Positions 62,519 through 64,000 of a stretch of DNA of 64,000 nt are shown one piece after another. The DNA lies in NCBI RefSeq assembly GCF_001718415.1, contig NZ_CP013378.1, positions 3,100,001 to 3,164,000 of the forward strand, written 5' to 3'. A program made the translations under genes and the position numbers. The DNA is from Burkholderia pseudomultivorans (GTDB lineage: Bacteria > Pseudomonadota > Gammaproteobacteria > Burkholderiales > Burkholderiaceae). The notes under the pieces are model-generated. The model worked only from the letters and a program-made list of their open reading frames with translations, made no database searches and was not told the DNA's origin. The first letter of the stretch is position 1. Each line of letters begins with the position of its first letter.

Positions 62519-63262
62519 ATGGACGTCAAACTCGTTGCCCGCACGCTCGACCTGTTCGAGCTGTTCGCCGCCGAACGGCGGCCGCTGCCGCTCACCGAAC
62601 TCGCGCGCCTGCTGAACGTGCCGGCGTCGAGCTGTCTCGCGATGGCGCGCACGCTCGTCAGCCGCGGCTATCTGTACGAAGTGCGCAAGCGCGGCGGCTA
62701 CTATCCGACGCGGCGCCTGCAGACCATCGCCGCCGCGATCGACGCGACCGATCCGGTCGTCGACATGGTGCATCCGCATCTCGTCGCGCTGCGCGACGCG
62801 AGCCGCGAGACGGCCGTGCTCGGCAAGATCCAGGGCGCCTCGGTCACGTATCTCGACGTCGTCGAGTCGGAGCAGGCGATCCGCTATACGCGCCAGCCGG
62901 GCGAACTGCGCCCGCTGCATGCGAACTCGATCGGCAAGGCGATCTTCGCGGAGCTGCCGGCCGACGCGCAGCAGACGCTCGGCGCGCAACTGTCGTTCGA
63001 GCGCTTCACCGACGCGACCGTGCCGGACCTGCCGGCGCTCGTCGCGCAGACCGCGCCGTTTCGCGCACAGGGCTGGGCCGAGAATTTCGGCGAAAGCGCG
63101 CCCGAGCTGTCGGCGATCGCAGTCGCGCTGCCGCTCGACGGCGACTGGTACGGGCTGTCGGTCGTCGGGCCGACCGAGCGGATTCGCCAGCATCGCGATG
63201 CGCATGCGGCGCTGCTCGTCGACGCCAAGGCGCGGCTGCTGGCCGAACAGGCGCGCGCGTAG
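62519..63262 (+). CDS. IclR-family transcriptional regulator
   Basis: A 247-residue regulator with an N-terminal winged helix (residues 1-65, RPLPLTELARLLNVPASSCLAMA) and a C-terminal ligand-binding domain (LRPLHANSIGKAIFAEL, FRAQGWAENFGESAPELSAIAV). It lies 60 bases after the dehydrogenase on the same strand and probably controls the CoA-transferase operon in response to its substrate. Confidence 0.93.
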   Translation: MDVKLVARTLDLFELFAAERRPLPLTELARLLNVPASSCLAMARTLVSRGYLYEVRKRGGYYPTRRLQTIAAAIDATDPVVDMVHPHLVALRDASRETAVLGKIQGASVTYLDVVESEQAIRYTRQPGELRPLHANSIGKAIFAELPADAQQTLGAQLSFERFTDATVPDLPALVAQTAPFRAQGWAENFGESAPELSAIAVALPLDGDWYGLSVVGPTERIRQHRDAHAALLVDAKARLLAEQARA

Positions 63263-63289
63263 CGCGGCCGGTGCCGGCGAAGGCCGCGC

Positions 63290-64000
63290 TCAGCGATACC
63301 AGCGCGGCGTGTAGACCCATTCGCGCCCGTCGCCGATCGCGAAACGCCGCGTCGTCGACGAGCCGACGATCACCATCGTGCGCATGTCGACCTGGTCGCT
63401 GCGCAGCGCGCCGAGCGTCGTCGTCGCGAGCGTCGCGCCGGGCCGGCCGATGTCGCGGCCGAGCACGACGACCGTGCCGGCCGCGCGATGCGCGCGCACG
63501 ATCTCGAGCGCGCGGTCGAGCTGCCATGGCCGCGCACGCGAGATCGGGTTGTAGAACGCCATCACGAGATCGGCTTCGGCGGCATGCCGCAGGCGCGTCT
63601 CGATCACCCCCCACGGCTTCAGGTTGTCCGACAGCGAGATCGCGCAGAAGTCGTGGCCGAGCGGCGCGCCGGCCTGCGCGGCGGTTGCGAGCGACGCCGA
63701 GATGCCGGGCTCGATGCGCAGGTCGACCTTCGCCCATTGCGGGTCGCGCGTGTCGTCGAGCGCTTCGAGCACGGCCGCGGCCATCGCGAACACGCCCGGA
63801 TCGCCCGACGACACGACCGCGACCCGCCGACCTTCGGCCGCGAGCTCGAACGCATGGCGCGCCCGCTGCATTTCCTCGCGATTGTCGGTGCCGTGCACGC
63901 GCTGGTCCGCGCGGAACGGCCCGGCCATGTCCACGTAGGTCGTGTAGCCGAGGATGTCGGTCGCATCGGCGAGCGCCGCGCGTGCGGCGGGCGTCAGCCA
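63290..64000 (-). CDS. cobJ: Precorrin-3B C17-methyltransferase (3' part)
   Basis: The C-terminal 236 codons of a tetrapyrrole methylase; the frame runs off the right edge of the window. Motifs are AVVSSGDPGVFAMA, EPGISASLATAAQAGAPLGHDF, AISLSDNLKPW and LVMAFYNPISRARPWQLDRA, all typical of CobJ/CbiH. The enzyme contracts the ring and methylates C17 of precorrin-3B. It belongs to a further cobalamin gene block that must continue to the right, separated from the riboswitch operons by unrelated genes. Confidence 0.94.
   Translation of the reverse strand, partial: WLTPAARAALADATDILGYTTYVDMAGPFRADQRVHGTDNREEMQRARHAFELAAEGRRVAVVSSGDPGVFAMAAAVLEALDDTRDPQWAKVDLRIEPGISASLATAAQAGAPLGHDFCAISLSDNLKPWGVIETRLRHAAEADLVMAFYNPISRARPWQLDRALEIVRAHRAAGTVVVLGRDIGRPGATLATTTLGALRSDQVDMRTMVIVGSSTTRRFAIGDGREWVYTPRWYR

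Noticed and set aside
1..64000. CRISPR arrays, tRNA, rRNA, insertion-sequence transposases or phage attachment sites
   Set aside because: No repeat-spacer arrays, tRNA cloverleaf motifs, rRNA segments or transposase frames were seen; the only mobile element found is the group II intron.

Overview
The window is GC-rich DNA with the gene content of a Burkholderia cepacia complex chromosome. The main reason for that placement is a complete ornibactin siderophore locus (orbS to orbL, about 10.1-40.4 kb). As I recall, the order RND pump, fimbrial operon, ornibactin cluster, cobalamin genes resembles chromosome 1 of B. cenocepacia. The species is not determined.

Layout. (1) 1-2.9 kb: the end of an RND efflux pump gene and its outer-membrane lipoprotein. 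(2) 2.9-8.6 kb: an AT-rich spacer, then a chaperone-usher fimbrial operon (major pilin, usher, chaperone, tip adhesin). (3) 8.6-9.7 kb: a 651-bp group II intron without an open reading frame, inserted just past a terminator, followed upstream by two tiny exported-protein genes on the minus strand. (4) 10.1-40.4 kb: ornibactin. The Fur-controlled ECF sigma factor gene orbS comes first. OrbS-type promoters then drive orbH-G-C-D-F-B, orbE (opposite strand) and orbI-J-K-pvdA-orbA-pvdF-orbL. The two NRPSs assemble hydroxyornithine, D-hydroxyaspartate, serine and hydroxyornithine. Tailoring enzymes hydroxylate, formylate and acylate ornithine. OrbE exports the product, OrbA imports the ferric form, OrbB-C-D carry it across the inner membrane and OrbF probably reduces the iron. 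(5) 40.5-44.7 kb: a VapBC toxin-antitoxin pair, an acyl-CoA ligase and an M20 amidohydrolase. (6) 44.8-55.9 kb: two divergent cobalamin operons, each behind its own cobalamin riboswitch: cobA-cobE-cobO-cobB on the minus strand and cobW-cobN-chlI/chlD on the plus strand. A cobJ fragment at the right edge (63.3-64 kb) belongs to the same pathway. (7) 55.9-58.4 kb: small conserved or hypothetical genes. (8) 58.6-63.3 kb: a probable carboxylic-acid catabolic operon (class III CoA-transferase, CitMHS transporter, acyl-CoA dehydrogenase, IclR regulator).

The most interesting observation is at the end of the chlI-like gene. An in-phase run of seven A (55176-55182) is followed, after six bases, by a long GC-rich hairpin (55189-55236). 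A -1 ribosomal frameshift there would join the ChlI-like AAA+ part to the downstream von Willebrand A part, giving a ChlD-like protein of about 589 residues. One gene would thus yield both the small and the medium subunit of the CobN cobalt chelatase.
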